From Kyrpidia spormannii (GTDB lineage: Bacteria > Bacillota > Bacilli > Kyrpidiales > Kyrpidiaceae): 64,000 nt of DNA. The DNA lies in the NCBI RefSeq assembly GCF_002804065.1, contig NZ_CP024955.1:248001-312000 (forward strand). Reading direction: 5' to 3'. A program made the position numbers and the translations under genes. Shown piece by piece: positions 1 through 10,552 of the stretch. Position 1 is the stretch's first letter. Every line of letters starts with the position of its first letter. Below the pieces are notes generated by a model. That model was given only the letters and a program-made list of their open reading frames with translations, had not been told where the DNA came from and did no database searches.

Positions 1-264
1 GATATCACCACCCAAGCGCTGAAAATCAACGAGATCCTCACGGCGTATCTGAGGGCGCGGAACATCCTGCTGGTGGATTTCAAGCTGGAGTTTGGGCTGG
101 ACGCCGAGGGCCGGGTGCTTTTGGCGGATGAGATTTCGCCGGACACCTGCCGGTTCTGGGATGCCACCACCCGGGAGAAGCTCGACAAAGACCGGTTTCG
201 CCGGGATCTGGGCGGGGTTGAGGAAGCTTACGAAGAAGTTCTTCACCGGCTGGGAGGTCAATGA
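1..264 (+). CDS. purC: SAICAR synthetase, C-terminal part (partial)
   Basis: The reading frame is open from base 1 and ends with TGA at 262-264, giving the last 87 residues of phosphoribosylaminoimidazole-succinocarboxamide synthase. PurC joins aspartate to CAIR using ATP in de novo purine synthesis. Recognisable family features are the segment VDFKLEFG followed by [14 protein letters not shown], the conserved C-terminal half of the ATP-grasp-like fold. The gene start lies outside the window. The stop codon directly abuts the ATG of purS at 265, so it belongs to the same transcript. Recognition is secure; only the missing N-terminus limits it. Confidence 0.95.
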   Translation, partial: DITTQALKINEILTAYLRARNILLVDFKLEFGLDAEGRVLLADEISPDTCRFWDATTREKLDKDRFRRDLGGVEEAYEEVLHRLGGQ

Positions 265-519
265 ATGTTTCGGGCGCGGGTGTATGTGACCCTGAAGGCG
301 AGCGTGTTGGATCCCCAGGGCAGCGCCGTGGAGCGGGCTTTGCACGCCCTGGGCTACGAGGAGGTCCGGGGGGTGCGGATCGGGAAGGCCATCGACGTGA
401 CCCTGGAGGCGCCGGATGAGAAGAGCGCCCGGGAGCGGGTTGAAGCCATGTGTCGGGAGCTTCTGGCGAACCCGGTGATGGAAACCTTTGAGATCGAAGC
501 CGTTGAGGCGGAGGGATGA
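265..519 (+). CDS. purS: FGAM synthase subunit PurS
   Basis: An 84-residue protein of the usual PurS length. In Gram-positive bacteria, PurS bridges the glutaminase PurQ and the synthetase PurL in the heteromeric formylglycinamidine ribonucleotide synthase. Typical features are the start [10 protein letters not shown], the central [13 protein letters not shown], and a C-terminal segment around [10 protein letters not shown]. The ATG at 265 directly follows the purC stop, and the end overlaps the purQ start by four bases (ATGA), which fits translational coupling. Its presence explains why the downstream PurL is of the small type without a fused glutaminase. Confidence 0.96.
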   Translation: MFRARVYVTLKASVLDPQGSAVERALHALGYEEVRGVRIGKAIDVTLEAPDEKSARERVEAMCRELLANPVMETFEIEAVEAEG

Positions 520-1202
520 GCGTGCGGGTGGCGGTGGTGCAGTTCCCCGGGTCGAACTGTGACATGGACACGGTGATGGCCCTCCGGGATGTGACCGGAG
601 CCGAGCCGGATCTGGTGTGGCACGGGCGGCGGGATCTGTCCGATTACGGGGCGATTTTTCTGCCCGGGGGGTTTTCCTATGGAGATTATCTGCGGGCCGG
701 GGCCATCGCCCGGTTTGCCGAGGCGATGGACGGGGTGCGAAAAGCGGCGGAAGACGGGCGGCTGGTGATCGGGATTTGCAACGGGTTTCAAATCCTTCTG
801 GAGGCGGGGCTTTTGCCCGGGGCGATGTTGCACAATGACCATCTGCAGTTTCGCTGTGCCATCGTGCCGGTGCGGGTGGAGCGAACGGACACGCCATTTA
901 CGTCAAAATACGCGCCCGGCCAGGTGCTCAGGCTGCCCATTGCCCACGGCGAAGGGAATTATTACGCCGATGACGAGACCTTGGAGGCTCTGGAGCGAAA
1001 TCGTCAGGTGGTGTTTCGGTATGCCGGGGAGAACCCGAACGGCTCGCGCCACGACATCGCCGGGATTGTCAACGAGGCGGGCAATGTGCTGGGGATGATG
1101 CCCCACCCCGAGCGGGCGGTGCACCGGTTGTTGGGCTCCGAAGACGGCCGGGCGATGATCGAGGCGATTTGGCAGGCGGGGAGGGAACGACAGCTTGTCT
1201 AA
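516..1202 (+). CDS. purQ: FGAM synthase glutaminase subunit PurQ
   Basis: A 228-residue class I glutamine amidotransferase that supplies ammonia from glutamine to PurL. The nucleophile elbow GICNGFQ carries the catalytic cysteine at about residue 88, and the His-Glu pair of the triad lies in MPHPERA near residue 195. Both the start FPGSNCD and the motif [13 protein letters not shown] are typical of PurQ. The start overlaps purS by four bases and the end overlaps purL by eight, so synthesis of the PurSQL complex is probably coupled. Length and motifs look normal. Confidence 0.97.
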   Translation: MSVRVAVVQFPGSNCDMDTVMALRDVTGAEPDLVWHGRRDLSDYGAIFLPGGFSYGDYLRAGAIARFAEAMDGVRKAAEDGRLVIGICNGFQILLEAGLLPGAMLHNDHLQFRCAIVPVRVERTDTPFTSKYAPGQVLRLPIAHGEGNYYADDETLEALERNRQVVFRYAGENPNGSRHDIAGIVNEAGNVLGMMPHPERAVHRLLGSEDGRAMIEAIWQAGRERQLV

Positions 1203-3567
1203 GGATCCGACGGCACAGCAGATCGAAGCCGAGGCCCTCTACCGGGATCTCGGCATGACCGATGTGGAATACCGCCGGGCCACGGAGCTGCTCGGGCGGC
1301 GGCCGAACTGGGTGGAGCTGGGCCTCTTCTCGGTGATGTGGTCGGAGCACTGCAGTTATAAAAGTTCCCGCCGGGTGTTGCGGCGGTTTCCCACGGAAGG
1401 GCCCCAGGTCTTGCAGGGCCCCGGGGAGAACGCCGGGGTGGTGGATATCGGGGACGGGCTGGCGGTGGCCTTCAAAATGGAGTCGCACAACCACCCCTCG
1501 GCCATTGAGCCGTATCAAGGGGCGGCCACCGGGGTCGGCGGCATCATCCGGGATATTTTCACCATGGGAGCTCGGCCCATTGCCCTTCTGGACAGTTTGC
1601 GCTTTGGGCCGCCGGATGATCCCCGCCAGCGGTACCTGCTCCGGGAGGTGGTGGCGGGGATTGCCGGGTACGGCAATGCCATCGGCATTCCCACCGTGGG
1701 CGGGGAGGTGAAATTCGCCGAGAGCTACCGGGAGAATCCGCTGGTCAACGCTATGTGCGTGGGGCTGATGCGCCACGAAGATCTGGCCCGGGGGACCGCT
1801 TCCGGAGTGGGCAATCCGGTGATGGTGGTGGGGGCGAAGACCGGCCGGGACGGCATTCACGGCGCGACCTTCGCTTCGGCGGAGGATCCATTGGAGAAGG
1901 AGCGCTCGGCGGTTCAAGTCGGCGACCCCTTTATGGAGAAACTATTGGTGGAAGCATGTCTGGAGCTGATCGCCACCGGTGGAGTGGTGGGGATCCAGGA
2001 CATGGGTGCCGCCGGGCTGACTTCCTCCAGCGCCGAGATGGCCAGCCGGGCAGGGAGCGGACTGGATATCGACGTGGCGTTGGTTCCCCGCCGGGAGACG
2101 GGGATGACCCCTTATGAAGTGATGCTCTCTGAGTCCCAGGAGCGGATGCTCGTCGTCATGGAGCGGGGCAAAGAGGGCGTGGCCGAACAGATTTTTCGAA
2201 AATGGGGCCTGGAGGCGACGGTGATCGGCCGGGTGACGGATGACGGGATGCTCCGTATCCGGGAAGAAGGCCGGGTGGTGGCGGAGGTGCCGGTGCCCGC
2301 CCTGGTGGACGAGGCGCCGATGTACGTGCGGCCGGCCCGGGAGCCGGAGGAACTGGCGGGGCTTCGGGCCTGGCGCTGGGAGGACGTGCCGCGGCCCGAG
2401 CGGCTGGACGAGGTGCTGCTGACTCTGGTGGGGTCGCCGGATTTGGCGGACAAGGAATGGGTGTGGCGGCAATACGACCACATGGTGCAGGCGTCCACGG
2501 CGGTGCGGCCCGGGGCGGATGCGGCGGTGATCTGGATCCGGGGGACGCGCAAAGGCGTGGCGCTGTGCACCGACGGCCAAGGGCGGTATGTGCGCCTGAA
2601 CCCCTTGGTGGGCGGGATGCACGCCGTGGCCGAAGCGGCTCGGAATCTCGTGTGTGTCGGAGCGAGGCCCCTGGCCATCACCGACTGTTTGAACTTCGGC
2701 AACCCGGAAAAGCCCGAGGTGTTTTACCAGTTCGAGCAGGCGGTGGAGGGGATGAGCCAGGCCTGCGAAGTCCTGAAAACGCCGGTGGTGAGCGGGAATG
2801 TCAGCTTTTATAATGAAAGCAAAGGTGTTGACATTGACCCGACCCCCGTTGTGGGGGCGGTGGGGCTGGTGGAAGACATTGATCAGATTTGCACCCCGGC
2901 CTGGAGGGCGGGGCTGACGGTGGTTCTGTTGGGCCCCGGTGCGCCGGCTCCAGGGATGGAGGGGGCGTGGCTCGGCGGGAGTGAGTACCTGCTGCGGGTG
3001 CACCGCCGGCTGGCCGGGGACGCGCCGCCCCTGGATCTGGAGATGGAGCGGCGGGTGCAGCACGTGTGCCTGGAGGCTATCAGGCAGGGCTTGGCGGCGG
3101 CCGCCCACGATGTGTCCGAAGGGGGCCTTGCGGTGGCCCTGGCCGAGATGGCGATGGCCGGCGGGGTCGGGGCGGAGATCGACCTGGGTTCACTGTCCGG
3201 CGGGCCGGCGGCGAAGGCGGAGGCCAAGACGCCGGGAGCGGGCGGCGAACAGGTTGCGGGGAGCGATTCGCAGGGTGAAATCCGGCCCCCGGTTCGGGCG
3301 GATGTTCTCTTGTTCGGCGAGGCCGGTTCCCGGATCGTGCTCGGGGTGGAACCGGAGAAGGTGGAAGCTGTGAAAGCCCTGGCTGCCGGAGCGGGCGTTC
3401 CCTTGGCGGTGCTCGGGACCACCGGCGGCGACCGGCTCGCGATCCGGGTGGCGGACGGGGCCGGGGAGGAACGGGTGGATGTGGCGGTGGCGCGGCTGAG
3501 TGAGGTCTGGAAGGGGGCGATCCCGTGGGCGCTAGCGGAGAACCGGGGCGCGGCGTCATCGGTGTGA
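1195..3567 (+). CDS. purL: FGAM synthase large subunit PurL (small-type)
   Basis: This is the 790-residue ATP-dependent synthetase that converts FGAR to FGAM with ammonia delivered by PurQ. It begins at a TTG at 1195 inside the end of purQ. Family hallmarks include [10 protein letters not shown] near residue 52, KMESHNHPS near 100, [10 protein letters not shown] near 120, and a second AIRS-like half containing LNFGNPEKP and [10 protein letters not shown]. It is about 50 residues longer than the common Gram-positive PurL. The excess is largely a low-complexity Ala/Gly/Lys-rich stretch at about residues 670-705, between the repeated AIRS-like core elements, probably a surface loop. No glutaminase domain is present, consistent with separate PurS and PurQ. 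Confidence 0.97.
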   Translation: MSKDPTAQQIEAEALYRDLGMTDVEYRRATELLGRRPNWVELGLFSVMWSEHCSYKSSRRVLRRFPTEGPQVLQGPGENAGVVDIGDGLAVAFKMESHNHPSAIEPYQGAATGVGGIIRDIFTMGARPIALLDSLRFGPPDDPRQRYLLREVVAGIAGYGNAIGIPTVGGEVKFAESYRENPLVNAMCVGLMRHEDLARGTASGVGNPVMVVGAKTGRDGIHGATFASAEDPLEKERSAVQVGDPFMEKLLVEACLELIATGGVVGIQDMGAAGLTSSSAEMASRAGSGLDIDVALVPRRETGMTPYEVMLSESQERMLVVMERGKEGVAEQIFRKWGLEATVIGRVTDDGMLRIREEGRVVAEVPVPALVDEAPMYVRPAREPEELAGLRAWRWEDVPRPERLDEVLLTLVGSPDLADKEWVWRQYDHMVQASTAVRPGADAAVIWIRGTRKGVALCTDGQGRYVRLNPLVGGMHAVAEAARNLVCVGARPLAITDCLNFGNPEKPEVFYQFEQAVEGMSQACEVLKTPVVSGNVSFYNESKGVDIDPTPVVGAVGLVEDIDQICTPAWRAGLTVVLLGPGAPAPGMEGAWLGGSEYLLRVHRRLAGDAPPLDLEMERRVQHVCLEAIRQGLAAAAHDVSEGGLAVALAEMAMAGGVGAEIDLGSLSGGPAAKAEAKTPGAGGEQVAGSDSQGEIRPPVRADVLLFGEAGSRIVLGVEPEKVEAVKALAAGAGVPLAVLGTTGGDRLAIRVADGAGEERVDVAVARLSEVWKGAIPWALAENRGAASSV

Positions 3568-5051
3568 ATGGAGAGTGGGGGGACGCTTGGCCGGATGCGG
3601 GGTCTGGCCGGCACTGGCACGAAGAATGTGGCGTCTTCGGCGCTTGGGGGTGCGACCACGCCGCACAGCTCACCTACTACGCCCTGTACGCCCTCCAGCA
3701 CCGAGGCCAGGAGAGCGCCGGGATTGCCACGGTGGACGGCGGGGAAATGTTTCACCACCGGGGACTGGGACTGGTGGCCGAGGTGTTTGGCCCGGAGGAT
3801 TTGGAGCGCCTGGCGGGAAAGGCGGCGGTTGGCCACGTCCGCTATTCGACCACGGGCGCCAACAAACTGGTGAACGCCCAGCCCATGGTGTTTGACGTGC
3901 ACGGCGGTCCCCTGGCCCTGGGGCACAACGGAAACCTGGTGAACGCCGGGGTGTTGCGCCGTGAGCTCGAAGACCAAGGGAGTATATTCCAGTCCACCAG
4001 CGATACGGAAGTGGTGGCCCACCTCATCGCCCGGCACCGGGGCGGGTCGTTGGTGGACGCCATTGTGGACAGCCTGCGCACGGTACAGGGCGCTTACGCC
4101 TTTGTCTTTCTCACCCCGGACGGACTCGTGGCCGCCCGGGATCCCCAGGGGCTCCGCCCCATGGCCCTGGGACGTTTCGGTTCGGGTTGGGTGGTGGCGT
4201 CGGAAACTTGCGCCTTTGATACCATCGGTGCCGAATTCGTTCGGGATATCGAGCCGGGGGAACTGCTCGTCATCAACGGGGGTGGCGTGCAGCCCGTTCG
4301 GTTCGCCGAGGCGGCCCGAAAGGCCCTCTGTACCTTTGAATATATCTATTTTGCCCGGCCGGACAGCGACATCGACGGCCGCAACGTGCACCTGGTGCGC
4401 AAAGCCATGGGGAAGCGACTGGCGGAGGAAGCGCCGACGGAAGCTGATGTGGTGATCGGGGTGCCGGATTCGAGCATTTCGGCGGCGGTGGGTTACGCGG
4501 AAGCCGCGGGAATTCCTTATGAGATGGGTCTCATCAAGAATAAATATATCGGCCGGACCTTTATCCAACCTTCCCAAGCCCTTCGGGAGCGCGGGGTGCG
4601 TCTAAAATTAAATCCCGTGCGCAAGGTGGTGGAGGGGAAACGGGTGGTGATGGTGGACGACTCCATCGTCCGGGGCACCACCTCCCGCCGCATTGTCCAA
4701 ATGCTCCGGGACGCCGGGGCCAGGGAGGTTCACGTGCGAATCTCTTCCCCGCCGGTGCGGTTCCCCTGCTATTACGGCATTGATACCTCGGCCCGGGAGG
4801 AATTGTTGGCGGCCCGGTTGTCCGTGGAGGAGATGACCCGGGCGATCGGGGCGGATAGCCTGGCTTTTTTGTCTGAAGATGGAATGCTTCAGGCCCTCGG
4901 AGCCGGGCCGGAAGCGGAGGGACGCGGTCAGGGGGGACCCGGGGATACGTTTTGTAATGCGTGTTTTCACGGGTGGTACCCGACCCGGTTGTATGACGAT
5001 CTGGGGAAACATGTCATGGAGATGGCCGCCCATCGGGGAGGGTATTCATGA
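3525..5051 (+). CDS. purF: Amidophosphoribosyltransferase PurF
   Basis: The first enzyme of the pathway makes phosphoribosylamine from PRPP and glutamine. The N-terminal nucleophile segment [10 protein letters not shown] puts the catalytic cysteine at residue 35 from GTG 3525, or at residue 22 from GTG 3564, which overlaps the purL stop as GTGA. The second start seems likelier given how the other genes overlap; the leader would then be removed as a propeptide. The PRPP loop [14 protein letters not shown] lies in the C-terminal transferase domain. Four cysteines in the contexts LCTFEY, FPCYYG and FCNAC match the 4Fe-4S ligands of the Bacillus-type enzyme, so oxygen-sensitive regulation is expected. 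Confidence 0.96.
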   Translation: MGASGEPGRGVIGVNGEWGDAWPDAGSGRHWHEECGVFGAWGCDHAAQLTYYALYALQHRGQESAGIATVDGGEMFHHRGLGLVAEVFGPEDLERLAGKAAVGHVRYSTTGANKLVNAQPMVFDVHGGPLALGHNGNLVNAGVLRRELEDQGSIFQSTSDTEVVAHLIARHRGGSLVDAIVDSLRTVQGAYAFVFLTPDGLVAARDPQGLRPMALGRFGSGWVVASETCAFDTIGAEFVRDIEPGELLVINGGGVQPVRFAEAARKALCTFEYIYFARPDSDIDGRNVHLVRKAMGKRLAEEAPTEADVVIGVPDSSISAAVGYAEAAGIPYEMGLIKNKYIGRTFIQPSQALRERGVRLKLNPVRKVVEGKRVVMVDDSIVRGTTSRRIVQMLRDAGAREVHVRISSPPVRFPCYYGIDTSAREELLAARLSVEEMTRAIGADSLAFLSEDGMLQALGAGPEAEGRGQGGPGDTFCNACFHGWYPTRLYDDLGKHVMEMAAHRGGYS

Positions 5052-6208
5052 GCGAGGCGTATCGCAAGGCAGGGGTGGACATCGCCGCGGCCGACCGGTC
5101 GGTGGCCAGGATGAAGCGCCACGTGGAGAGCACCCGGCGGTCCGAGGTCTGGGGGGCTTTTGGCGGGTTCGGGGGAGGCTTTGCCCTGGATATGGCTCGG
5201 TACAAGGAGCCGGTGCTGGTCTCGGGTACCGACGGGGTGGGGACGAAACTTTTGGTCGCCCGGGCGGTGGGAAGGCACGATACTGTGGGGATCGACTGTG
5301 TGGCCATGTGCGTGAACGACATCGTCGTTCACGGGGCGGAGCCCCTGTTTTTTTTGGACTACCTCGCCGTGGGCCGGGTGGATCCGGACCAGGTCGAGGC
5401 GGTGGTCTCGGGGGTGGCCGCCGGCTGTCGGGAGGCCGGGTGTGCCCTCATCGGGGGCGAGACGGCGGAGATGCCCGGCATGTATGCGCCGGGGGACTAT
5501 GATTTGGCCGGATTTGCCGTGGGGGTCGTGGAGAGGGCGAGGTTTGTGGACGGTTCTCGGGTGCGCCCCGGGGATGTGGTGATCGGCTTGCCTTCCGCCG
5601 GGCTGCATTCAAACGGGTTCTCCCTGGCCCGCAAAATCGTGTTTGAAGATGCGGGGTTGTCGGTGGAGGATGAGTTGCCCGAGTGCGGGGCCACCGTCGG
5701 AGAGGTGTTGCTTGCCCCCACCCGGATCTATGTACGGGCGATTCTCGCTCTGCTTGAACGGGTGGATGTGCGGGGGATGGCGCACATTACCGGGGGCGGG
5801 TTGCTTGATAACGTGATCCGGACGCTGCCGGAGGGGTGTCGGGCGGTGCTCGACGCCACGGCCTGGGAGGAGCCGCCGGTGTTCGCGGCGCTCAGGCGGC
5901 TGGCGGTGGAGTCGCCCACGGCGGAAGATTTATACCAGACGTGGAACATGGGGATCGGGTTTGTGTGTATGATCGCCCAGGAGGATGTGGATCGGACGAT
6001 GGCCGTTTTGAAGGAAAACGGAGGACGACCTGTGCAGATCGGTCGGGTGGAAGCCGGAGACCGGAGCGTGGTGATCCGCACGCCCCACGCCGCATCGGGG
6101 GTCGTGATGCGGCGGGCGGAGACCGGGGTGGCCGTTGATAAGAGCGACGAGGCTTCGGGCGGCGGGCCCGGGGGAGCCCATCGTCCGGAAGGGGGCGGGG
6201 GCGTATGA
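5048..6208 (+). CDS. purM: AIR synthetase PurM
   Basis: Phosphoribosylformylglycinamidine cyclo-ligase closes the imidazole ring of AIR using ATP. It starts at an ATGA overlap with purF. The AIRS signature is visible: SGTDGVGTKL near residue 60, CVNDI with AEPLFFLDY near 90-105, and GGETAEMPGMY near 140. The C-terminal domain contains HITGGGLLDN. At 386 residues it is about 40 longer than usual; the excess is a Gly/Glu/Ser-rich tail after residue 350 that looks unstructured. It ends four bases inside purN. Confidence 0.96.
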   Translation: MSEAYRKAGVDIAAADRSVARMKRHVESTRRSEVWGAFGGFGGGFALDMARYKEPVLVSGTDGVGTKLLVARAVGRHDTVGIDCVAMCVNDIVVHGAEPLFFLDYLAVGRVDPDQVEAVVSGVAAGCREAGCALIGGETAEMPGMYAPGDYDLAGFAVGVVERARFVDGSRVRPGDVVIGLPSAGLHSNGFSLARKIVFEDAGLSVEDELPECGATVGEVLLAPTRIYVRAILALLERVDVRGMAHITGGGLLDNVIRTLPEGCRAVLDATAWEEPPVFAALRRLAVESPTAEDLYQTWNMGIGFVCMIAQEDVDRTMAVLKENGGRPVQIGRVEAGDRSVVIRTPHAASGVVMRRAETGVAVDKSDEASGGGPGGAHRPEGGGGV

Positions 6209-6915
6209 CGGGACTGGCGCCGGTCAACCTGGCGGTGTTCGCGTCGGGCACGGGTTCCAATCTCCAGCGCCTCTTGGATTTGAGCCGGCTGGACGAACTC
6301 GGTGGGGGCAAGGTGGTGCTGGTGGTGTCGGACAAGCCGGGTTGCCGGGCGCTGGAGAGGGCCGAGGCGGCCGGCGTCGCGACTTTTGCCTTTTACCCCA
6401 AGGCCTATCCGGACAAGCCCGCCTATGAGCGGGAGATCCTGGATCGGCTCCGGGAGCACCGGATCGACTGGATTGTTCTCGCCGGGTACATGCGCCTGGT
6501 GGGTGAGGTGCTGCTTCAGGCGTATGGTGGGCGGATCATCAACCTCCACCCGTCGTTGTTGCCGAATTTTCCCGGAAAAGACGCCATTGGCCAGGCGCTG
6601 GCCGCCGGGGTGTCCCGGACCGGCGTCACCGTTCATTTTGTGGACGAGGGCATGGATACCGGCCCGGCCATCGCCCAGGAGGCGGTGCCGGTTGACCCCG
6701 GGGATGACACGGACTCGCTGGCTGTGAAAATCCACGCGGTGGAGCACCGGCTGCTCCCGGAGGTGGTCCGGGCGTTGTGCCGGGGGGAGGTTTGGCTTGA
6801 AAATGGCCAAGTGCACTGGCGCCCACAGGCCTCTGGCGGGCGGGGGATCTGCGGCGCGGGGGTCCCGGGCCGACAGGATCAAGAAAGGAGTCGCAGAGAA
6901 TGCGCAGGGCACTGA
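6205..6915 (+). CDS. purN: GAR transformylase PurN (folate-dependent)
   Basis: Phosphoribosylglycinamide formyltransferase moves a formyl group from 10-formyl-THF to GAR. Key family features are FASGTGSNLQ near residue 10, the catalytic Asn and His in INLHPSLLPNFPGKDA near 112-125, and the Asp in DEGMDTGPAIAQEA near 150. The ATG overlaps the purM stop (ATGA). The final 30 residues, rich in Gly, Arg and Gln, are not expected for the family, and their codons overlap the purH ribosome binding site and start. The natural protein may simply carry a disordered tail. Otherwise the length and motifs are normal. Confidence 0.95.
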   Translation: MTGLAPVNLAVFASGTGSNLQRLLDLSRLDELGGGKVVLVVSDKPGCRALERAEAAGVATFAFYPKAYPDKPAYEREILDRLREHRIDWIVLAGYMRLVGEVLLQAYGGRIINLHPSLLPNFPGKDAIGQALAAGVSRTGVTVHFVDEGMDTGPAIAQEAVPVDPGDDTDSLAVKIHAVEHRLLPEVVRALCRGEVWLENGQVHWRPQASGGRGICGAGVPGRQDQERSRRECAGH

Positions 6916-8438
6916 TCAGCGTTTCGGATAAAACGGGTATCGTCGAACTCGGACAAAAGCTGGCGGCGGCGGGGGTGGAAATTCTCTCCACCGGCGGGAC
7001 CTCCCGGGTCCTTCGGGAGGCTGGCGTGGCGGTGAAGGACGTGTCCGATTTTACCGGGTTTCCCGAGATTCTCGACGGACGGGTGAAAACTCTTCACCCG
7101 AGGGTCCACGGGGGCATCTTGGCCTTGCGGGACCGGGAGGAGCACCGCCGGCAGATGGAGGAGCACGGGCTGGAGCCCATCGATGCCGTGGTGGTGAACC
7201 TGTATCCGTTTCGGGAGACGGTGAGCCGCCCGGGGGCGCGGTTTGAGGAGATTGTCGAGCAGATTGATATCGGCGGCCCGAGCTTGATCCGGGCGGCGGC
7301 GAAAAATCACCGCCACGTGGCGGTTGTGGTGGACCCGGCGGATTATGACCGCCTGGCGGAGGCGGCCGGGGGCGGGGCGCCCCTTGGGGAGGGGGATAGG
7401 CTCGCCCTGGCGGCGAAGGCCTTCAGGCACACCGCGGCTTACGACGCGGTCATCGCCGGATACTTGAGCGACCGGGCCGGGGAGCGGTTCCCGGAGCAGC
7501 TGACGCTCACCTACGACCGGGTGCAGAGTCTGCGGTACGGGGAGAATCCTCATCAGCCGGCGGCCTTTTATCGGGAGCCCTTCGCCGGGCCGTCGACCTT
7601 GGCGGGGGCTCGCCAGCTTCACGGGAAGGAACTTTCCTATAATAATCTGCTCGATGCCGATGCGGCCCTGCATCTGGTGCGGGAGTTCCAAGGGCCGACG
7701 GCGGTGGCGGTGAAACACACGAATCCCTGCGGCGTGGGGTGGGGAGAGACCCTGGCCGATGCTTTTCACGAGGCCTACGAGGCCGATCCCGTGTCGATTT
7801 TCGGCGGGATCATCGCCGTAAACCGCCCGCTGGACGGGGAGACCGCCCGGCAGATGAAGGAGATTTTTCTCGAGATCGTGATCGCTCCGGAGTTTACCCC
7901 CGAGGCATTGGAGATTTTGACGACGAAGAAAAATCTGCGCTTGTTGGAAATCCCGGGGCTTCTCGAGCCAGTGCGGGAGGGGGTATCGGCCCGAACGGTT
8001 TCCGGGGGGCTTTTGGTCCAGGGGACGGATGTGGCGCCGGTGGTGCCGGACAGCTGGCGGCCGGTGACAAAACGCATCCCGTCTGGAGCGGAACTGGAGC
8101 AGATGGCTCTGGCCTGGCGAGTGGTGAAGCATGTAAAATCGAACGCTATCGTGCTGGTGCACGGTCGGCGGACGGTGGGGGTCGGGGCTGGCCAAATGAA
8201 CCGGGTGGGTTCGGCCCGGATCGCCATTGCGCAAGCCGGGGAGTTGGCCAGAGGGTCGGTGATGGCGTCGGACGCCTTCTTCCCGATGTCCGATACGGTG
8301 GAGGAGGCGGCCAAGGCCGGGGTGACGGCCATTGTGCAACCCGGGGGCAGCATCCGGGATGAGGAGTCAATCCGGGCGGCGGACGAAGCGGGCATCGCCA
8401 TGGTGTTCACGGGGATGCGGCATTTTCGCCACGGATGA
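6900..8438 (+). CDS. purH: Bifunctional AICAR transformylase / IMP cyclohydrolase PurH
   Basis: The last two steps of IMP synthesis. The N-terminal MGS-like cyclohydrolase domain begins RALISVSDKTGIVEL and holds ILSTGGTSRVL and GRVKTLHPRVHGG (about residues 65-80). The transformylase domain carries KHTNPCGV near residue 270, with the conserved Lys-His pair, and ends FFPMSDTVEEAAKAG then QPGGSIRDEES. The start ATG at 6900 follows AAGAAAGGAG at a good distance and lies inside the end of purN. Length (512) is standard. It is followed by 22 bases and then purD. Confidence 0.97.
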   Translation: MRRALISVSDKTGIVELGQKLAAAGVEILSTGGTSRVLREAGVAVKDVSDFTGFPEILDGRVKTLHPRVHGGILALRDREEHRRQMEEHGLEPIDAVVVNLYPFRETVSRPGARFEEIVEQIDIGGPSLIRAAAKNHRHVAVVVDPADYDRLAEAAGGGAPLGEGDRLALAAKAFRHTAAYDAVIAGYLSDRAGERFPEQLTLTYDRVQSLRYGENPHQPAAFYREPFAGPSTLAGARQLHGKELSYNNLLDADAALHLVREFQGPTAVAVKHTNPCGVGWGETLADAFHEAYEADPVSIFGGIIAVNRPLDGETARQMKEIFLEIVIAPEFTPEALEILTTKKNLRLLEIPGLLEPVREGVSARTVSGGLLVQGTDVAPVVPDSWRPVTKRIPSGAELEQMALAWRVVKHVKSNAIVLVHGRRTVGVGAGQMNRVGSARIAIAQAGELARGSVMASDAFFPMSDTVEEAAKAGVTAIVQPGGSIRDEESIRAADEAGIAMVFTGMRHFRHG

Positions 8439-8460
8439 AGGCGGGACGGGAGGGATCGGG

Positions 8461-9753
8461 ATGAAAATCCTCGTGGTAGGCGGAGGTGGGCGGGAGCACG
8501 CCCTGGTGTGGAAGCTCGCCCAGAGTCCCCGGAGGCCGGAGATTTTGTGTGCCCCGGGGAATCCCGGCACTGCCGAATGGGGCCGGAATGTGCCGGTGGG
8601 GGCGGAGGATGTGGAGGGGTTGTTGGCGTTGGCGGAGCGGGAGAGGGTCGATCTGACGGTGGTCGGTCCCGAGGCTCCGCTCCTGGCCGGGCTTGCCGAT
8701 CGGTTTCGAGAGGCGGGGCTGCGCATCTTTGGACCGAGCCGGGCGGCGGCGGAGATCGAAGGATCAAAGGGTTATGCGAAGGCGCTGATGACCCGGGTGG
8801 GGATTCCCACAGCCCGGTACGCGGCGTTTGATTCCTACGAGGAGGCGCTGAGGTATCTTCGGAGCCGCGGGGCTCCGGTGGTGGTGAAAGCAGACGGCCT
8901 GGCGGCGGGCAAAGGCGTGGTGGTGGCCCGGACGGTGGAGGAAGCCGAGGCGGCGCTCCGGTCGATGATGGTGGATGGCGTGTTTGGCGAGAGCGGCCGG
9001 CGGGTGGTGTTGGAAGAGATGTTGGAGGGCCGGGAGGCCACGGTGATGGCTTTCGTCAGTGGGGAGACGGTGGTGCCCATGGTCCCGGCCCAGGATCACA
9101 AGCCGGTGTTTGACGGCAATCGCGGGCCCAATACCGGGGGGATGGGGACCTATTCACCGGTGCCGTGGATAGATGAGGACACCATGACCCGGGTGGAGAG
9201 CAAGATCCTAAGGCCGGTGGCCCGGGCTTTGGTTGAGGACGGGCGGCCCTTTTACGGGGTACTTTATGCCGGGCTCATGCTCACCGCCGAAGGTCCGAAG
9301 GTGATCGAGTTCAATGCCCGTTTCGGGGACCCGGAAGCCCAGGTGGTGCTGCCCCGCCTGGAGACCGACTTGTTGGATGTACTCGAGGCGGTGTTGGACG
9401 GAACCTTGGACCGCATTGAGGTGAGATGGTCCCCCCAGGCCGCGGTTTGTGTGATCTTGACAGCGGCAGGGTATCCGGGGTCGTATCGCAAAGGGGACTC
9501 GATCACCGGACTGGATGAGGACGGCTCCTTGCAACGAGGCGACCAAAACGAGGCGCTGATCTTCCACGCCGGAACCGCCCGGGCGGACGACGGCAGCCTG
9601 GTGACGGCCGGGGGACGGGTGCTCGGTGTGACGGGACTCGGCAACAGTCTTGCCGATGCCCGAAGGGCTGCCTATGCCACGGTAGGACACATTCGGTTTC
9701 AAGGAATGCATCACCGGACCGATATCGCCGCACAAGCCGCGGACTTAGCGTGA
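8461..9753 (+). CDS. purD: GAR synthetase PurD
   Basis: Phosphoribosylamine-glycine ligase, 430 residues, an ATP-grasp enzyme that makes GAR. The ATG at 8461 is chosen because the protein then begins MKILVVGGGGREHALVWKL, the universal PurD N-terminus; an upstream in-frame extension into purH is not needed. Other marks are VVGPEAPLLAGLADRF, KADGLAAGKGVVVA near residue 145, QDHKPVFDGNRGPNTGGMG near 215, and FNARFGDPEAQVVLPRL near 285. The purine operon appears to end here: a gap of about 95 bases precedes an unrelated transporter set. Confidence 0.97.
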   Translation: MKILVVGGGGREHALVWKLAQSPRRPEILCAPGNPGTAEWGRNVPVGAEDVEGLLALAERERVDLTVVGPEAPLLAGLADRFREAGLRIFGPSRAAAEIEGSKGYAKALMTRVGIPTARYAAFDSYEEALRYLRSRGAPVVVKADGLAAGKGVVVARTVEEAEAALRSMMVDGVFGESGRRVVLEEMLEGREATVMAFVSGETVVPMVPAQDHKPVFDGNRGPNTGGMGTYSPVPWIDEDTMTRVESKILRPVARALVEDGRPFYGVLYAGLMLTAEGPKVIEFNARFGDPEAQVVLPRLETDLLDVLEAVLDGTLDRIEVRWSPQAAVCVILTAAGYPGSYRKGDSITGLDEDGSLQRGDQNEALIFHAGTARADDGSLVTAGGRVLGVTGLGNSLADARRAAYATVGHIRFQGMHHRTDIAAQAADLA

Positions 9754-9847
9754 CCGCCGGTGCCGCGGAGCTCTTGCCTCACGGGATGCTACGGCTTCGT
9801 GCCGCGGTATGCTGTCTGTGGCGTACTGCCGGGCCGGGGGGAAACTC

Positions 9848-10552
9848 ATGGAGATCGTGCTCAAGGCGCGCAATTTGACCAAATCGTACCAGATGGGCGA
9901 GGTCCGTGTGGACGCCCTCAAAGGGGTCACCTTCGACATTTACGCCGGAGAGTTCGTGGTGGTCCTTGGCCCCAGCGGATCGGGCAAAAGCACCATGCTT
10001 AACCTCATCGGCGGCATGGACACGGCCACGGCGGGAGAGATCTATTACAAAAACAAACCCCTTCACGGCGCGTCGGAAAGGGTACTGACCGAATACCGGC
10101 GGGACGCGGTGGGGTTTGTTTTTCAATTCTACAATCTCATGCCGAACCTGACCGCCTACGAAAACGTCATGCTCTCGGTGGAAATCGCCAAACATCCCCT
10201 GAAGGCGGACGAGGTGTTGGCCCAGGTGGGACTGGGCGATCGGGCTGATCATTTTCCCGCCCAACTGTCCGGGGGTGAACAGCAGCGGGTGGCCATCGCC
10301 CGGGCTGTTGCCAAAAACCCGGAGATTCTCCTTTGCGACGAGCCCACCGGGGCGCTGGATTCGGCCACGGGGATCCAGGTGTTGAAAGTGCTTAGGGATT
10401 TTCATCTGAGATACGGCAAAACGGTCATCATCATCACCCACAATTCGGGAATTGCACGGATGGCGGACCGGGTTTTCTATTTGAAAGACGGGAGGTTGGA
10501 CCGCATCGAGGCCGTGCCGGACCCCGTGCCGCCCGAGGAGGTTTCGTGGTGA
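9848..10552 (+). CDS. ABC transporter ATP-binding protein (MacB/LolD type)
   Basis: A 234-residue nucleotide-binding subunit of the MacB/LolD/Lpt-like exporter class. Walker A is GPSGSGKST (about residues 44-52), the signature is [14 protein letters not shown] near 140, and Walker B with the adjacent helix is [11 protein letters not shown] near 163. The ATG at 9848 follows a GGGGG ribosome binding site; an upstream in-frame start has no such site. The end overlaps the permease gene by seven bases. With the downstream permease and membrane-fusion protein it forms a complete three-gene efflux module. The substrate cannot be read from sequence. Confidence 0.92.
   Translation: MEIVLKARNLTKSYQMGEVRVDALKGVTFDIYAGEFVVVLGPSGSGKSTMLNLIGGMDTATAGEIYYKNKPLHGASERVLTEYRRDAVGFVFQFYNLMPNLTAYENVMLSVEIAKHPLKADEVLAQVGLGDRADHFPAQLSGGEQQRVAIARAVAKNPEILLCDEPTGALDSATGIQVLKVLRDFHLRYGKTVIIITHNSGIARMADRVFYLKDGRLDRIEAVPDPVPPEEVSW

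Noticed and set aside
80-5608. Long antisense and alternate-frame ORFs across the purine operon
   Set aside because: They follow from high GC content, lack ribosome sites and overlap genes with unmistakable purine-enzyme motifs.
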